DNA of 22,794 nucleotides from an uncultured Christensenellaceae bacterium (GCA_910585035.1 CAJUEF010000022.1:5291-28084), one strand, 5' to 3'. Numbered from the stretch's first letter, positions 14,916 through 22,752 are shown. Made by a program: numbers and translations. The notes: generated by a model from the sequence alone, not told the origin.

Positions 14916-14928
14916 GGGGAACTGACAA

Positions 14929-16161
14929 ATGAACAAGCTAAACATGATGACAAGATTTATGTACAGATTTATTGCAACAGGCGATTGCCTTATTCCGGAC
15001 GCGGAATATGATTTATCAAAATGGGCTGCTATTGCCTGCGACCAGTTTACAGATGATGAAAGCTACTGGCAGCGTGTAAAGGATTATGTGGGAGACGCGC
15101 CTTCCACCCTTAACATGATGTATCCGGAGGTTTATTTAAAAGCCGATTCAAAGGAGCAAAGAGAAGAAAAAATTAAATCAATATGCGAAACTACTGATAA
15201 ATATTTTAAGTCAGTATATGAAGAAGAAACCTCTAAAACTACAGACGGTTTTATATATGTAAAAAGACAGACATCTACAGGCGTTAGAAAAGGAATTATG
15301 ATGTGTATTGACTTAAAGCATGTAGGTGCAGGAGAGGCCTTTGTTCCAAGTGAAGAGGTTTTTGAGGATAAGATGAAGGTCAGAATGGAAATTCGCAAAA
15401 ACTCTACGATGGAAATGACTCATATTATTATGTTTGCCAACGACAAAAACAATGTTATGTTCGGTCACGACAACGAATTTGCAGACGAAAATGAAAAGCT
15501 TTATTCCGTAGGCCTTATGGAAGGCGGCGGAAAGCTTGAAGGATATGACTTAAAAGGTGAAAAAGTATACACTGTTGCAGACGCTATGGAAGAACTGCTC
15601 AAGCAGGAAGGACCTACCCTTATGGTGGCAGACGGCAACCATGCCCTTATGGCTGCTAAAAAATATTATGACGAGCTGGAAAAGGAATTTGGTGAAACCC
15701 TGCTTAGAGACCATCCTCTTCGCTATGCGCTGGTTGAAGTTGTTAATATCCATGACGATGCAATTAAGCTTTTTCCTATTCACAGGCTTATTAAGAATAT
15801 TGATAAAGCAGGGCTGGAAACCATTGCTTCCAAAACTGGCGGCGTGCTTAAAGAGGGAGAGGACGGACAAATTAACATTAAATCTTCATTCTTTACAGGC
15901 AGTCTTAACATTGAAGGAGATTACTTAAAGAAGCTTGAGGATGCTGTTGCTGGTCTTGATGTGGAATACATATACGTTACAGAAGAGGTTCTTTCAAAGG
16001 CAAATGGCACAAACGCTGCTCTTATTATGCCTGCTATTGAAAAGGATACGGTTTTTGATTATGTCAGCAAAAACGGAGTTATGCCAAGAAAGAGCTTTTC
16101 AATAGGAGAAGCTAAAGATAAGAAATATTATTTGGAAACCCGCCGCATAATTATGATTTAA
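14929..16161 (+). CDS. DUF1015 family protein
   Basis: Cytoplasmic protein of 410 aa belonging to the DUF1015 family, widespread in bacteria and archaea with no settled function. Signatures: AAIACDQFTDDESYWQRV and GDAPSTLNMMYPEVYL in the first 70 residues, the conserved VADGNHALMAAKKYYDE (D235-G-N-H238), IHRLI (284-288), and the C-terminal NGVMPRKSFSIGEAKDK with YYLETRR. The conserved Asp-Gly-x-His and Met-Pro-Arg-Lys suggest an enzyme active site (inference). A TAGGGGGA site precedes the ATG by eight bases, and the gap to the PHP gene is 13 bp, so they share a transcript. Confidence 0.9.
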   Translation: MNKLNMMTRFMYRFIATGDCLIPDAEYDLSKWAAIACDQFTDDESYWQRVKDYVGDAPSTLNMMYPEVYLKADSKEQREEKIKSICETTDKYFKSVYEEETSKTTDGFIYVKRQTSTGVRKGIMMCIDLKHVGAGEAFVPSEEVFEDKMKVRMEIRKNSTMEMTHIIMFANDKNNVMFGHDNEFADENEKLYSVGLMEGGGKLEGYDLKGEKVYTVADAMEELLKQEGPTLMVADGNHALMAAKKYYDELEKEFGETLLRDHPLRYALVEVVNIHDDAIKLFPIHRLIKNIDKAGLETIASKTGGVLKEGEDGQINIKSSFFTGSLNIEGDYLKKLEDAVAGLDVEYIYVTEEVLSKANGTNAALIMPAIEKDTVFDYVSKNGVMPRKSFSIGEAKDKKYYLETRRIIMI

Positions 16162-16197
16162 GATAGTATATTTAATAAATTATGGAGTTGAATTAAA

Positions 16198-17514
16198 GTG
16201 TCAGTTGTGGTATGTAAATTTGGTGGAAGCTCCCTTAGCAGCGCAGAGCAGTTTAAAAAGGTAAAGAATATTATAGAAGCTGACAGCAGCAGAAAATACG
16301 TTGTGCCGTCTGCTCCAGGTAAGCGTTTTAAAGACGATATAAAGGTTACCGACCTGCTTAATAAATGCGTGCGCTTTAAGGAAGAACCTTCAAAGCTGGA
16401 AAGTGTGTTTAGCCTTATAAGGGAACGCTATAATGAGATTAAGGATATTTTGAATATCGACATTAATATTGACGAGCATATGAACAAGGTTAAAAAAGAT
16501 ATTTTAGGCGGTGCATCCCGCCATTATATCCTCAGCCGCGGCGAGTATTTAAACGGTCTTTTGCTGGCTGCTTATCTTGGTTTTGAATTTGTGGATGCGG
16601 CAAAGCTGGTATTCTTTTATGAAGACGGCAGGCTGGATTTTGAAAGCACCATAGGAGCAATTCACAAGACCCTTAAAAATATAGAGCGTGCGGTTGTTCC
16701 GGGATTTTACGGCAGCTTTCCCGACGGCAGCATAGCCACTTTCAGCAGAGGCGGCTCTGACGTTACCGGTTCTCTTGTGACAAGAGGAGTAAATGCAACT
16801 CTTTATGAAAACTGGACGGATGTTTCCGGATTTATGATGGCGGATCCAAGGATTGTGGATAATGTTAAAATAATAAAGAAGCTTTCCTATGCAGAATTAA
16901 GAGAGCTTTCCTATATGGGCGCTACAGTTCTCCATGAGGACAGCATATTCCCTGTAAGGGATGCGGGCATTCCTATTTGCGTTAAGAATACCAACAGACC
17001 ACAGGATGAAGGCACCCTTATAGTTCCTTATATTGACAGACCTGACCCTGAGCATACCATTACGGGAATTGCAGGCAAAAAGGGCTTTACTGTAATTCAT
17101 GTGGAAAAGGACATGATGAACGGTGAAATTGGGTTTGTAAGAAGAATTCTTTCCGTTCTGGAGGATAAAAACGTGTCCTTTGAGCACATTCCAACAGGCA
17201 TAGACACTTTGTCCCTCGTTATTTCAGACGGAGAGATTGCAGGAAAAACGGAAGATGTTATAAATGCTATTGCTCAAAGATGCAATCCCGATAAAATCGA
17301 GGTGGCAAAAGACCTGGCTGTTATTGCAACGGTTGGACACGGTATGTCCAGCAGTATCGGCGTATCCGCAACGCTGTTCAGCGGTCTTGCCAAAGAGGGA
17401 ATTAATATTCGCATGATTGACCAGGGATCTTCTGAGCTGAATATAATTGTGGGTGTGGAAAACGACCATTTTGAAAAAGCAATCAGGGCAATATATGAGG
17501 CGTTTGAGGGATAG
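16198..17514 (+). CDS. lysC: Aspartate kinase
   Basis: Monofunctional aspartokinase, 438 aa, making aspartyl-4-phosphate, the entry step to lysine, threonine and methionine synthesis. Evidence: K7-F-G-G-S-S at the N-terminus, SAPGKR, ILSRGEYLNG, SRGGSDVTG (183-191), YENWTDVSGFMMADPR (203-218) and YMGATVLHEDSIFPV. From about 295 there are two ACT domains (VIHVEKDMMNGEIGFVRRI and IATVGHGMSSSIGVSATLF with IRMIDQGSSELNIIVGV), so allosteric feedback by lysine or threonine is expected. Start is GTG 16198 behind GGAG at ten bases. It lies 36 bp after the DUF1015 gene and overlaps the AEC gene by one base. Whether it is the lysC, dapG or thrA type cannot be settled from sequence alone. Confidence 0.94.
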   Translation: MSVVVCKFGGSSLSSAEQFKKVKNIIEADSSRKYVVPSAPGKRFKDDIKVTDLLNKCVRFKEEPSKLESVFSLIRERYNEIKDILNIDINIDEHMNKVKKDILGGASRHYILSRGEYLNGLLLAAYLGFEFVDAAKLVFFYEDGRLDFESTIGAIHKTLKNIERAVVPGFYGSFPDGSIATFSRGGSDVTGSLVTRGVNATLYENWTDVSGFMMADPRIVDNVKIIKKLSYAELRELSYMGATVLHEDSIFPVRDAGIPICVKNTNRPQDEGTLIVPYIDRPDPEHTITGIAGKKGFTVIHVEKDMMNGEIGFVRRILSVLEDKNVSFEHIPTGIDTLSLVISDGEIAGKTEDVINAIAQRCNPDKIEVAKDLAVIATVGHGMSSSIGVSATLFSGLAKEGINIRMIDQGSSELNIIVGVENDHFEKAIRAIYEAFEG

Positions 17515-18473
17515 TGGAAATTACACTTGTGCTTAGCACTTTGCAAACAGTAATATCCGTTGCTCTTATTGTGCTTATAGGATTTGTAGGCACTAAAGCA
17601 GGAGTACTTGGCAAAGGCACTCTTAAGGAACTTTCTGTTTATCTTATCTACATTGCCGTTCCGTGCACTATAATTTCCAGGCTGCAAGCTTTAAATGGAA
17701 TAGGCGAAGCAATTTATGGAGTTGCCATTACATCGGCAGCTCAGATAATATGTGTAGTTTTAGGATATTGTGCGGCAGTTTTGCTGCGCTTGCCAAAGGA
17801 CATAAGAGGTGTTAACGCAGCTTCCTTTGGTATTTGTAATTCCGGTTTTATAGGTTTACCAATAGTTGCTATGCTCTTTGGCGAAGGGGCAAAAAATGTG
17901 GCTATTTACTTTATTATTTCAAATAATTTGGTTTTTTGGACGCTGGGAGCTTACCTTATTAAAAAAGACGCTGAATATACAGGCACTTTAAAGTCTTCAC
18001 CAAAGCCAGATACAAGGCAAAGAATAAAAGGAATTAATCCGCCTATTGCTGTATTTGTCGTTATGCTTGTGATTACGGGTATGAAAATACCTCTTCCGAA
18101 ATTCTTTATGTCGGCGGTTGAAATTGTGGACGAGACAACAGCTCCGGCAGCTTTAATATTCTGTGGGACGGTTCTTGGAGGAATAGGCTTTAAACAGATA
18201 AAATGGCAAAAGGGCTTTTCACTTATAATGCTGGGAAGATATTTAGTGTCGCCCCTTGTAATGCTGGCATTGTTTATGCTCTTCCCCGGAGGAGAGCTTT
18301 TGGAAAAGGTGATTGTTATTCAATCGGCAATGCCTGTTGTTACTTTGGTTGAAGTTGGCGCAAATAAATACGGCGGCAATGTGGAATATGCCAGTTTATC
18401 CTTTATATACAGTTTGTTCATTCTTGCATTTACTTTGCCTGTAACATATTATTTGCTTATGGCGGCAGGATGA
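17514..18473 (+). CDS. AEC family transporter (auxin efflux carrier family)
   Basis: Polytopic membrane transporter of 319 aa with about ten hydrophobic segments arranged as two five-helix halves around a polar loop (KSSPKPDTRQRIKG, about 161-174). Family motifs: LSVYLIYIAVPCTIISRL near residue 50, AASFGICNSGFIGLPIV, and SAMPVVTLVEVGANKYGG near the end. Bacterial AEC proteins move small organic acids or amino-acid-like anions; the substrate here is unknown. The GTG start shares its G with the aspartate kinase stop (TAGTG), so translation is probably coupled. This makes export or import of an aspartate-family metabolite a reasonable guess (inference). Confidence 0.9.
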   Translation: MEITLVLSTLQTVISVALIVLIGFVGTKAGVLGKGTLKELSVYLIYIAVPCTIISRLQALNGIGEAIYGVAITSAAQIICVVLGYCAAVLLRLPKDIRGVNAASFGICNSGFIGLPIVAMLFGEGAKNVAIYFIISNNLVFWTLGAYLIKKDAEYTGTLKSSPKPDTRQRIKGINPPIAVFVVMLVITGMKIPLPKFFMSAVEIVDETTAPAALIFCGTVLGGIGFKQIKWQKGFSLIMLGRYLVSPLVMLALFMLFPGGELLEKVIVIQSAMPVVTLVEVGANKYGGNVEYASLSFIYSLFILAFTLPVTYYLLMAAG

Positions 18474-18482
18474 GTATATAAT
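18453..18482 (+). promoter_or_regulatory. Possible promoter of the serpin-like gene
   Basis: TTGCTT (18453-18458), 18 bp, TATAAT (18477-18482), straddling the end of the AEC gene. I see no terminator between the AEC and serpin-like genes, so read-through from the leuS operon is also possible. Confidence 0.4.
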
Positions 18483-18579
18483 TAAAAGATTTAGCGGAAT
18501 TAAAATGAAAAATTATGCATCAGGCGAAATACGGGCAGGGCAAAATGAATTTTGATAAAAGTGTTTTGGAGGTATTGAT

Positions 18580-19734
18580 TTGGATAAAAAAACAATAAAT
18601 ATGATCCTTGCGGGAATTGGCGTAGGATTTGTGCTGTTGATACTGTATCAGTCGCTAAGCGGAAGCTTTACCTCAGGGAAGGTATATTTTGAGCCGCAAG
18701 GCAAGATGGATGTTCAAGGTGACGTTTCTGCTACTGCTCAGAATTACAATGCTCTTGGCTTTAGAATAATAAAGGCTAATTCCGATATGTGCATATCACC
18801 GAATATGCTGGCGTCTAATATAGGGCTTTATGCTGAAGGAGCCGTGGATGACGGACGGGACCAGGCAGAAATGATGCTTGGTTATGCTGATAACTTAAAG
18901 GAAAATCATGCTGCACTTGTAAACGCTCTGTCGGTTCCATCGAGGGACGCATTTTTCAGCGGACTGTTTATGGATAAGAAAGCTAAGCCAAAGGAACACT
19001 TCGTGGAGGCAAATAAATATTACGGAACTTATTTTGAAACCCTTGATTTTTATGATTTTGAAGCGGTTAAAGATAATATAAATAACATGGTTGCTGGAAA
19101 AACGGGCGGTGAAATTAGCCAGGTTATAAACAAAATATATGCTAAATCGTCTATGATATTTGTTTCAGCTTTAAATATAAGAGAGAATTTCAGCAGTGAT
19201 GTGGGCAGCATAACCACCATTGCAAACAAAGACTTTATGGGGAGCCAGACAGAATATTACGATATTGAAAAAGCAAAGGTATCCTTATATGAAGATGACA
19301 ATGTCATATTTTTAAAGCTGCCTCTGGAAAACGGATATGATTATGAGATGATAATGTCCAAAAATGGTGACCTTGGCTCTATGACCCTTGCTGACATAAA
19401 GGGCTATAGGGATAGCGCCAAAGAGGTTATTGCTGCGGTATCCATACCATCGCCTAAGTTTAGCGGATACTACGAGTTAAAGGAACCTCTTAAAGCAGTG
19501 GGCTTTGACGCACCTTTTAATAAGACTACGATTATAACAAACCTTACGGAATCAATTAAGGTTAAGGTAGATAAAATGGATCAGAGTATAAGCTATGAGA
19601 TTACTCAAAAGGAAGTATACCATGAAATAGAAGGTGAGATAAGCCAAACCGTTGTAATTGATAAGCCTTATTATTATATGGTATCTGACAGAAACACAGG
19701 CTGTAAGACGATTATGGGGAAGAAATCAAGCTAA
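18580..19734 (+). CDS. Membrane-anchored serpin-like protein
   Basis: Divergent serpin-fold protein, 384 aa. A TTG start at 18580 is supported by GGAGG (18568-18572) at seven bases. Residues 7-26 form a single membrane anchor, so the domain should sit outside the cell. Serpin landmarks in order: ISPNMLASNIGLYAEGA (72-88), INNMVAGKTGGEISQVIN (167-184), IFVSALNIRENF (193-204), VSIPSPKFSGYYELKEPL with VGFDAPF (287-313), and the final VIDKPYYYMVSDRNTG and TIMGK (359-381). What is missing is the Glu-Gly-Thr-Glu-Ala-rich hinge that lets inhibitory serpins insert the reactive loop; here the stretch is ITQKEVYHEIEGEISQ and looks about five residues shorter than in antitrypsin. It may be a non-inhibitory serpin or one with a changed mechanism. 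Confidence 0.85.
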   Translation: MDKKTINMILAGIGVGFVLLILYQSLSGSFTSGKVYFEPQGKMDVQGDVSATAQNYNALGFRIIKANSDMCISPNMLASNIGLYAEGAVDDGRDQAEMMLGYADNLKENHAALVNALSVPSRDAFFSGLFMDKKAKPKEHFVEANKYYGTYFETLDFYDFEAVKDNINNMVAGKTGGEISQVINKIYAKSSMIFVSALNIRENFSSDVGSITTIANKDFMGSQTEYYDIEKAKVSLYEDDNVIFLKLPLENGYDYEMIMSKNGDLGSMTLADIKGYRDSAKEVIAAVSIPSPKFSGYYELKEPLKAVGFDAPFNKTTIITNLTESIKVKVDKMDQSISYEITQKEVYHEIEGEISQTVVIDKPYYYMVSDRNTGCKTIMGKKSS

Positions 19735-19772
19735 TATTTTGAAAAGGTTGAATTTATAATTTGTTCGTAATT

Positions 19773-19814
19773 AAAAAGAAGCTGTATAGTCATATGACTA
19801 TACAGCTTCTTTTT
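19773..19814. terminator. Perfect 42-bp palindromic bidirectional terminator
   Basis: Both arms (19773-19793 and 19794-19814) are exact reverse complements, centred on CATATG, with AAAAA on the left and TTTTT on the right. It lies between the convergent serpin-like and ABC permease genes and overlaps the permease stop codon, ending both transcripts. Confidence 0.93.
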
Positions 19815-20583
19815 ATATTTGTTTTTTGTTCATGATAGGAATGCTGATTAAAATACATATTACACATAAGGCAGCAGTTATTATAGCGGCTTTTGTGTAT
19901 GAGTTTGCTGTGGCGACTCCGGATATAAGAGCTGAGGAATTCATAAGTAATGCCGGAGTGTAATTTTTTGTTTGAGGGAACATTCCTGCAATATATATAA
20001 CAATGGTTGTAGCTCCCGTACATAAAAGAATTGTGCCACTGCTAAAAAGTATGCTTGAGTAAAGCACAACAAGGCATATAATCAGCAGTCCAAACAGCCA
20101 CCAGCATAAAGCGGCGGGAAACAGGTTTAAAGCTATGCTGTTATCCCAGTAGTAGCTGTTGTAACCATAAGTAACGGTGAAGCACAGCCAGTAAAAAACT
20201 GTCCAAAGAGACAGCATAATTGATGATTTTGCAAGCACAACCTTTTGACGTGAAAGTCCTTTAGTAAGCATGAGAACAAGAGTTCCTGACTGATATTCTT
20301 TTGTAAAAGAGCTGCTGAATATTAACACAAAGGCTATTAAGCCTATAGGAATGTTTTTGAAAAACTGTGTCCATGACGTAAGCGCCGTTGTTTTTACTTC
20401 TGTAATGATCATGCCTGATTCCAAAAGAGAATCTGCCATTATTTCCATCATCCACGGGGTAATCTTTGCAATTGCAGGATTCATAATTCCAAAGATTAAA
20501 AAAAGAATTAAAAGAACGGTAATCCTGCCACTGCGTATATTTTCCATCCATTCCTTTTTTAAAAAAGCAAGAAAGGATTTCAT
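19813..20583 (-). CDS. ABC-2 type transporter permease
   Basis: Membrane subunit of an ABC exporter, 256 aa, with about six hydrophobic segments (near 20-37, 76-93, 118-138, 156-178, 182-200 and 231-250). FTKEYQSGTLVLMLTKGLSRQKVVLAKS after the second segment is the usual ABC-2 signature. Its ATG overlaps the ATPase stop as ATGA and is preceded by GGAGGTG, so the pair is translationally coupled. It is similar in size and layout to YxlG-type permeases. The substrate cannot be read from sequence; peptides or lipids are common for this class. Confidence 0.9.
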   Translation of the reverse strand: MKSFLAFLKKEWMENIRSGRITVLLILFLIFGIMNPAIAKITPWMMEIMADSLLESGMIITEVKTTALTSWTQFFKNIPIGLIAFVLIFSSSFTKEYQSGTLVLMLTKGLSRQKVVLAKSSIMLSLWTVFYWLCFTVTYGYNSYYWDNSIALNLFPAALCWWLFGLLIICLVVLYSSILFSSGTILLCTGATTIVIYIAGMFPQTKNYTPALLMNSSALISGVATANSYTKAAIITAALCVICILISIPIMNKKQI

Positions 20584-21479
20584 TTCTTTGCCACCTCCAT
20601 AAACACAGTTTCTAAAGAGGGACTGGAACGCTCCACCTTTTGAAATGAAATTTGTTTCTCAGATATATATTTAAGCACTGTAAAAATTTCACTTTCATCT
20701 ACAGAAAAAGCAAATGAATTGTTTTGTATCGGCTTTATATATTTAAAGCTTTCTATAAAGTGTGCAGCAGTTTCACTGCTGACCGTTTCAACAATAAATT
20801 CTTTGGAAGAATAAAAGCTTTTTATTTGGTTAACCGTACCCTGAAGTGAAATTTTTCCTTCACTGAGAAAAGCAACGTCAGTACAAATTCGTTCTACGTC
20901 TGAAAGAATGTGAGTGGAGAACAGCACTGTGGTATGCTCGCTTGCTGCAACAAGAATATCCAAAATTTCTTTTCTGCCGACAGGGTCAAGAGCGGAGGTT
21001 GGCTCGTCGCAAATTAAAAGGCGGGGTCGGTGAAGCAGCGCCTGAGCAATGCCAAGACGTTGCTTCATGCCCCTGGAAAAGCCTTTAATTCGGTGGTGTT
21101 CATCACCAAGCCCTACAAGCTCTAAAAGCTTTATGCTACGCTTTTTTATATCACTTTTTTCCATTTCACAGGTTTTTCCGCATAAAGTTAAATATTCAAT
21201 GGGCGTCATAAATGAATAGAATTCAGGCACGTCCGGAAGATAACCAATGTATTTGTTGGTTGCTGTCTGTCCGTAAGCGACCTTTTCACCTAATACATGG
21301 ATTTCTCCGCTATCCGTCTTTAAAAGCCCAAGAACTGCTTTCATAGCTGTTGTTTTGCCGGCTCCGTTTTTTCCAATAAAGCCAAAAATACTGTGCTCAG
21401 GTACCGATAGATTAAGACCACAAAGTACATTTTTATTGCCAAAGCTCTTTTTTAGATTTGTTATAGAGAGTATATCCAT
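20580..21479 (-). CDS. ABC transporter ATP-binding protein
   Basis: Nucleotide-binding subunit, 299 aa from the ATG at 21479, chosen because AGGAGG (21489-21494) lies nine bases upstream and MDILSITNLKKSFGNKNVL is the normal start of the domain; the frame stays open 24 codons further back but only through the preceding gene. Walker A GKNGAGKTT (36-44), signature FSRGMKQRL (134-142), Walker B LLICDEPTSALDP and H-loop LFSTHILSD are intact. The last ~90 residues form the extra domain found in YxlF/BcrA-like ATPases. It starts two bases after the PLDc_N stop. Confidence 0.95.
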   Translation of the reverse strand: MDILSITNLKKSFGNKNVLCGLNLSVPEHSIFGFIGKNGAGKTTAMKAVLGLLKTDSGEIHVLGEKVAYGQTATNKYIGYLPDVPEFYSFMTPIEYLTLCGKTCEMEKSDIKKRSIKLLELVGLGDEHHRIKGFSRGMKQRLGIAQALLHRPRLLICDEPTSALDPVGRKEILDILVAASEHTTVLFSTHILSDVERICTDVAFLSEGKISLQGTVNQIKSFYSSKEFIVETVSSETAAHFIESFKYIKPIQNNSFAFSVDESEIFTVLKYISEKQISFQKVERSSPSLETVFMEVAKK

Positions 21480-21480
21480 T

Positions 21481-21690
21481 TTATGCGTCCTCCTTTCCAA
21501 GGAGGAAATAAAGGATTGGCCCAATAAACTGCATTCCAACAAGGGTAACAATAAGCCAAAGTGCGCGAGTTCCTCTTTTATAGCGGCTGTGGCTTAAAAT
21601 ATGATACAAAGCGTATCCAAGAAGCGCCATTTGGGCGATTATAAGAGGAACTATAATAGGCAGGAATTCCATAATATTTATATTATTCAT
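21481..21690 (-). CDS. PLDc_N domain small membrane protein (YxlE-like)
   Basis: Two-helix membrane protein of 69 aa. The helices are LPIIVPLIIAQMALLGYALYHI and ALWLIVTLVGMQFIGPILYFLLG, joined by a basic loop SHSRYKRGTR. This is the PLDc_N domain, found alone here without any phospholipase D catalytic part. In B. subtilis the similar small protein YxlE is encoded beside the YxlF/YxlG ABC transporter and lowers SigY activity, so a regulatory or transporter-partner role is likely (inference). GAGGAGG lies before the ATG and the gene overlaps the end of the MerR gene by eight bases. Confidence 0.87.
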   Translation of the reverse strand: MNNINIMEFLPIIVPLIIAQMALLGYALYHILSHSRYKRGTRALWLIVTLVGMQFIGPILYFLLGKEDA

Positions 21691-22417
21691 TGTCTTCCTC
21701 CTCTTTTATACAAGTTTCTACGCAAAAACCATTGTAACCGCATTCAGTGCAGGTAAGCTTTCTTGTTGCCGGTGTATGTTTTGCCCAAAATGCTTGTTTA
21801 AGTGTTGGTTTAAATACCTTGTGGCAAGAAGGACAAATGTAAGCTACCCTGTTAAAATAGAAATATGAAGTCCATATGCCAAGGATTAAAACAACGCACA
21901 TTCCAATGGCAAAGGGCAGCCAAATACCCTTTCTAATCCAAAGAATAAGAGTTCCAACTTCGATAATATCCATTATGATACCAACTATAATCATAATGGT
22001 GTGAATTTTGCGAAGCTTTTTTTTGTTTTCCATTAAATAAGCTACATCTCCAATAGATTCAACTGAGAAATGCTTTACATGATTTAGAGCTTTTTCCAGT
22101 TCCTCTAACTTTTCCAGACGTAATTTATTATCTGCAATTTCTGAAAGCAGTTTATTTTTCTGATTAGCCAGTAAAATGTTAATAACATCTTCAGGGTGCT
22201 CTTGGGAGAGCAACTCTCCTATGCTGTTTATAGGCAAATCAAGTTCACGAAGGAAACAAATAATTTTCATTTTTTTAATGTCTTCTTCAGAATAAAGCCT
22301 TCTGCCTCCATCTGTAATTTCATTTGGAACAAGAATGCCGCGGGTGTCATAATATTGGACGGTTCTAACAGATACGCCGCAAAGTTTTGCAATTTCTCCC
22401 GTTGTATATTTTGACAT
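21683..22417 (-). CDS. MerR family regulator fused to two membrane segments and a zinc ribbon
   Basis: Fusion protein of 244 aa. Residues 1-70 are a MerR DNA-binding domain (YTTGEIAKLCGVSVRTVQYYD, then GRRLYSEEDIKKM). About 78-114 is the expected dimer coiled coil (KNKLLSEIADNKLRLEKLEELEKAL region). Two hydrophobic segments follow at about 139-161 and 165-187, and then a cysteine-rich tail: C195-x2-C198 and C223-x2-C226 as a zinc ribbon, with further C232 and C236. Usual MerR effector domains are absent. It probably sits in the membrane and acts as a one-component sensor. A very strong SD (AAGGAGGTGA) precedes the ATG. It is first in a four-gene overlapping operon, which it most likely controls. 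Confidence 0.92.
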   Translation of the reverse strand: MSKYTTGEIAKLCGVSVRTVQYYDTRGILVPNEITDGGRRLYSEEDIKKMKIICFLRELDLPINSIGELLSQEHPEDVINILLANQKNKLLSEIADNKLRLEKLEELEKALNHVKHFSVESIGDVAYLMENKKKLRKIHTIMIIVGIIMDIIEVGTLILWIRKGIWLPFAIGMCVVLILGIWTSYFYFNRVAYICPSCHKVFKPTLKQAFWAKHTPATRKLTCTECGYNGFCVETCIKEEEDNE

Positions 22418-22431
22418 AGCTTTTCACCTCC

Positions 22432-22486
22432 TTACCCTTTGATTTTGCAGTATTACCCAGCGTCACAAGCAATATGTTACCCTGGG
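22432..22486 (-). promoter_or_regulatory. Repeated GGGTAA motifs upstream of the MerR gene (putative operator)
   Basis: On the minus strand GGGTAA occurs at 22477-22482, 22453-22458 and 22432-22437, spaced 24 and 21 bp, about two helical turns apart. CCCAG (22456-22460) and CTGGG (22482-22486) add an inverted repeat. I could not fix a promoter with the 19-20 bp spacer typical of MerR control. Confidence 0.4.
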
Positions 22487-22716
22487 GGATTTTATTAAAT
22501 AACGGTATTTTTTTAAAATTTACGGCAGTTAAAAGAAAATGTTTTGCTTTTTTTATATACTAAAAACAGAAGTATTATTAGCATATTACTTTGTGGAAAT
22601 AATATCAACAAAATACGAGATAAGCATTTAATTTTTTTATTTTACCTGTAAATGTATTGCTTAGGAGGCGTATTATAGAATAAGGCTAAATAATTGGGTG
22701 GCAAATAAAAATATTC

Positions 22717-22745
22717 TTTAATAGTTAAGTTAATTATGCTATAAT
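22717..22745 (+). promoter_or_regulatory. Extended -10 promoter near the right edge
   Basis: TATAAT (22740-22745) with TG one base before it (TGC-TATAAT) and a weak -35 TTTAAT (22717-22722) at 17 bp. It drives rightward transcription of whatever lies beyond the window. Confidence 0.6.
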
Positions 22746-22752
22746 AACCTCA

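Noticed and set aside
15557..15928. A 123-codon open frame in another phase within the DUF1015 gene
   Set aside because: The DUF1015 frame has full family signatures; this one is an overlap artefact.
18505..18555. A 16-codon frame (ATG to TGA) ahead of the serpin-like gene, a possible leader peptide
   Set aside because: Only a weak purine run precedes it and it has no regulatory codon run or following attenuator.
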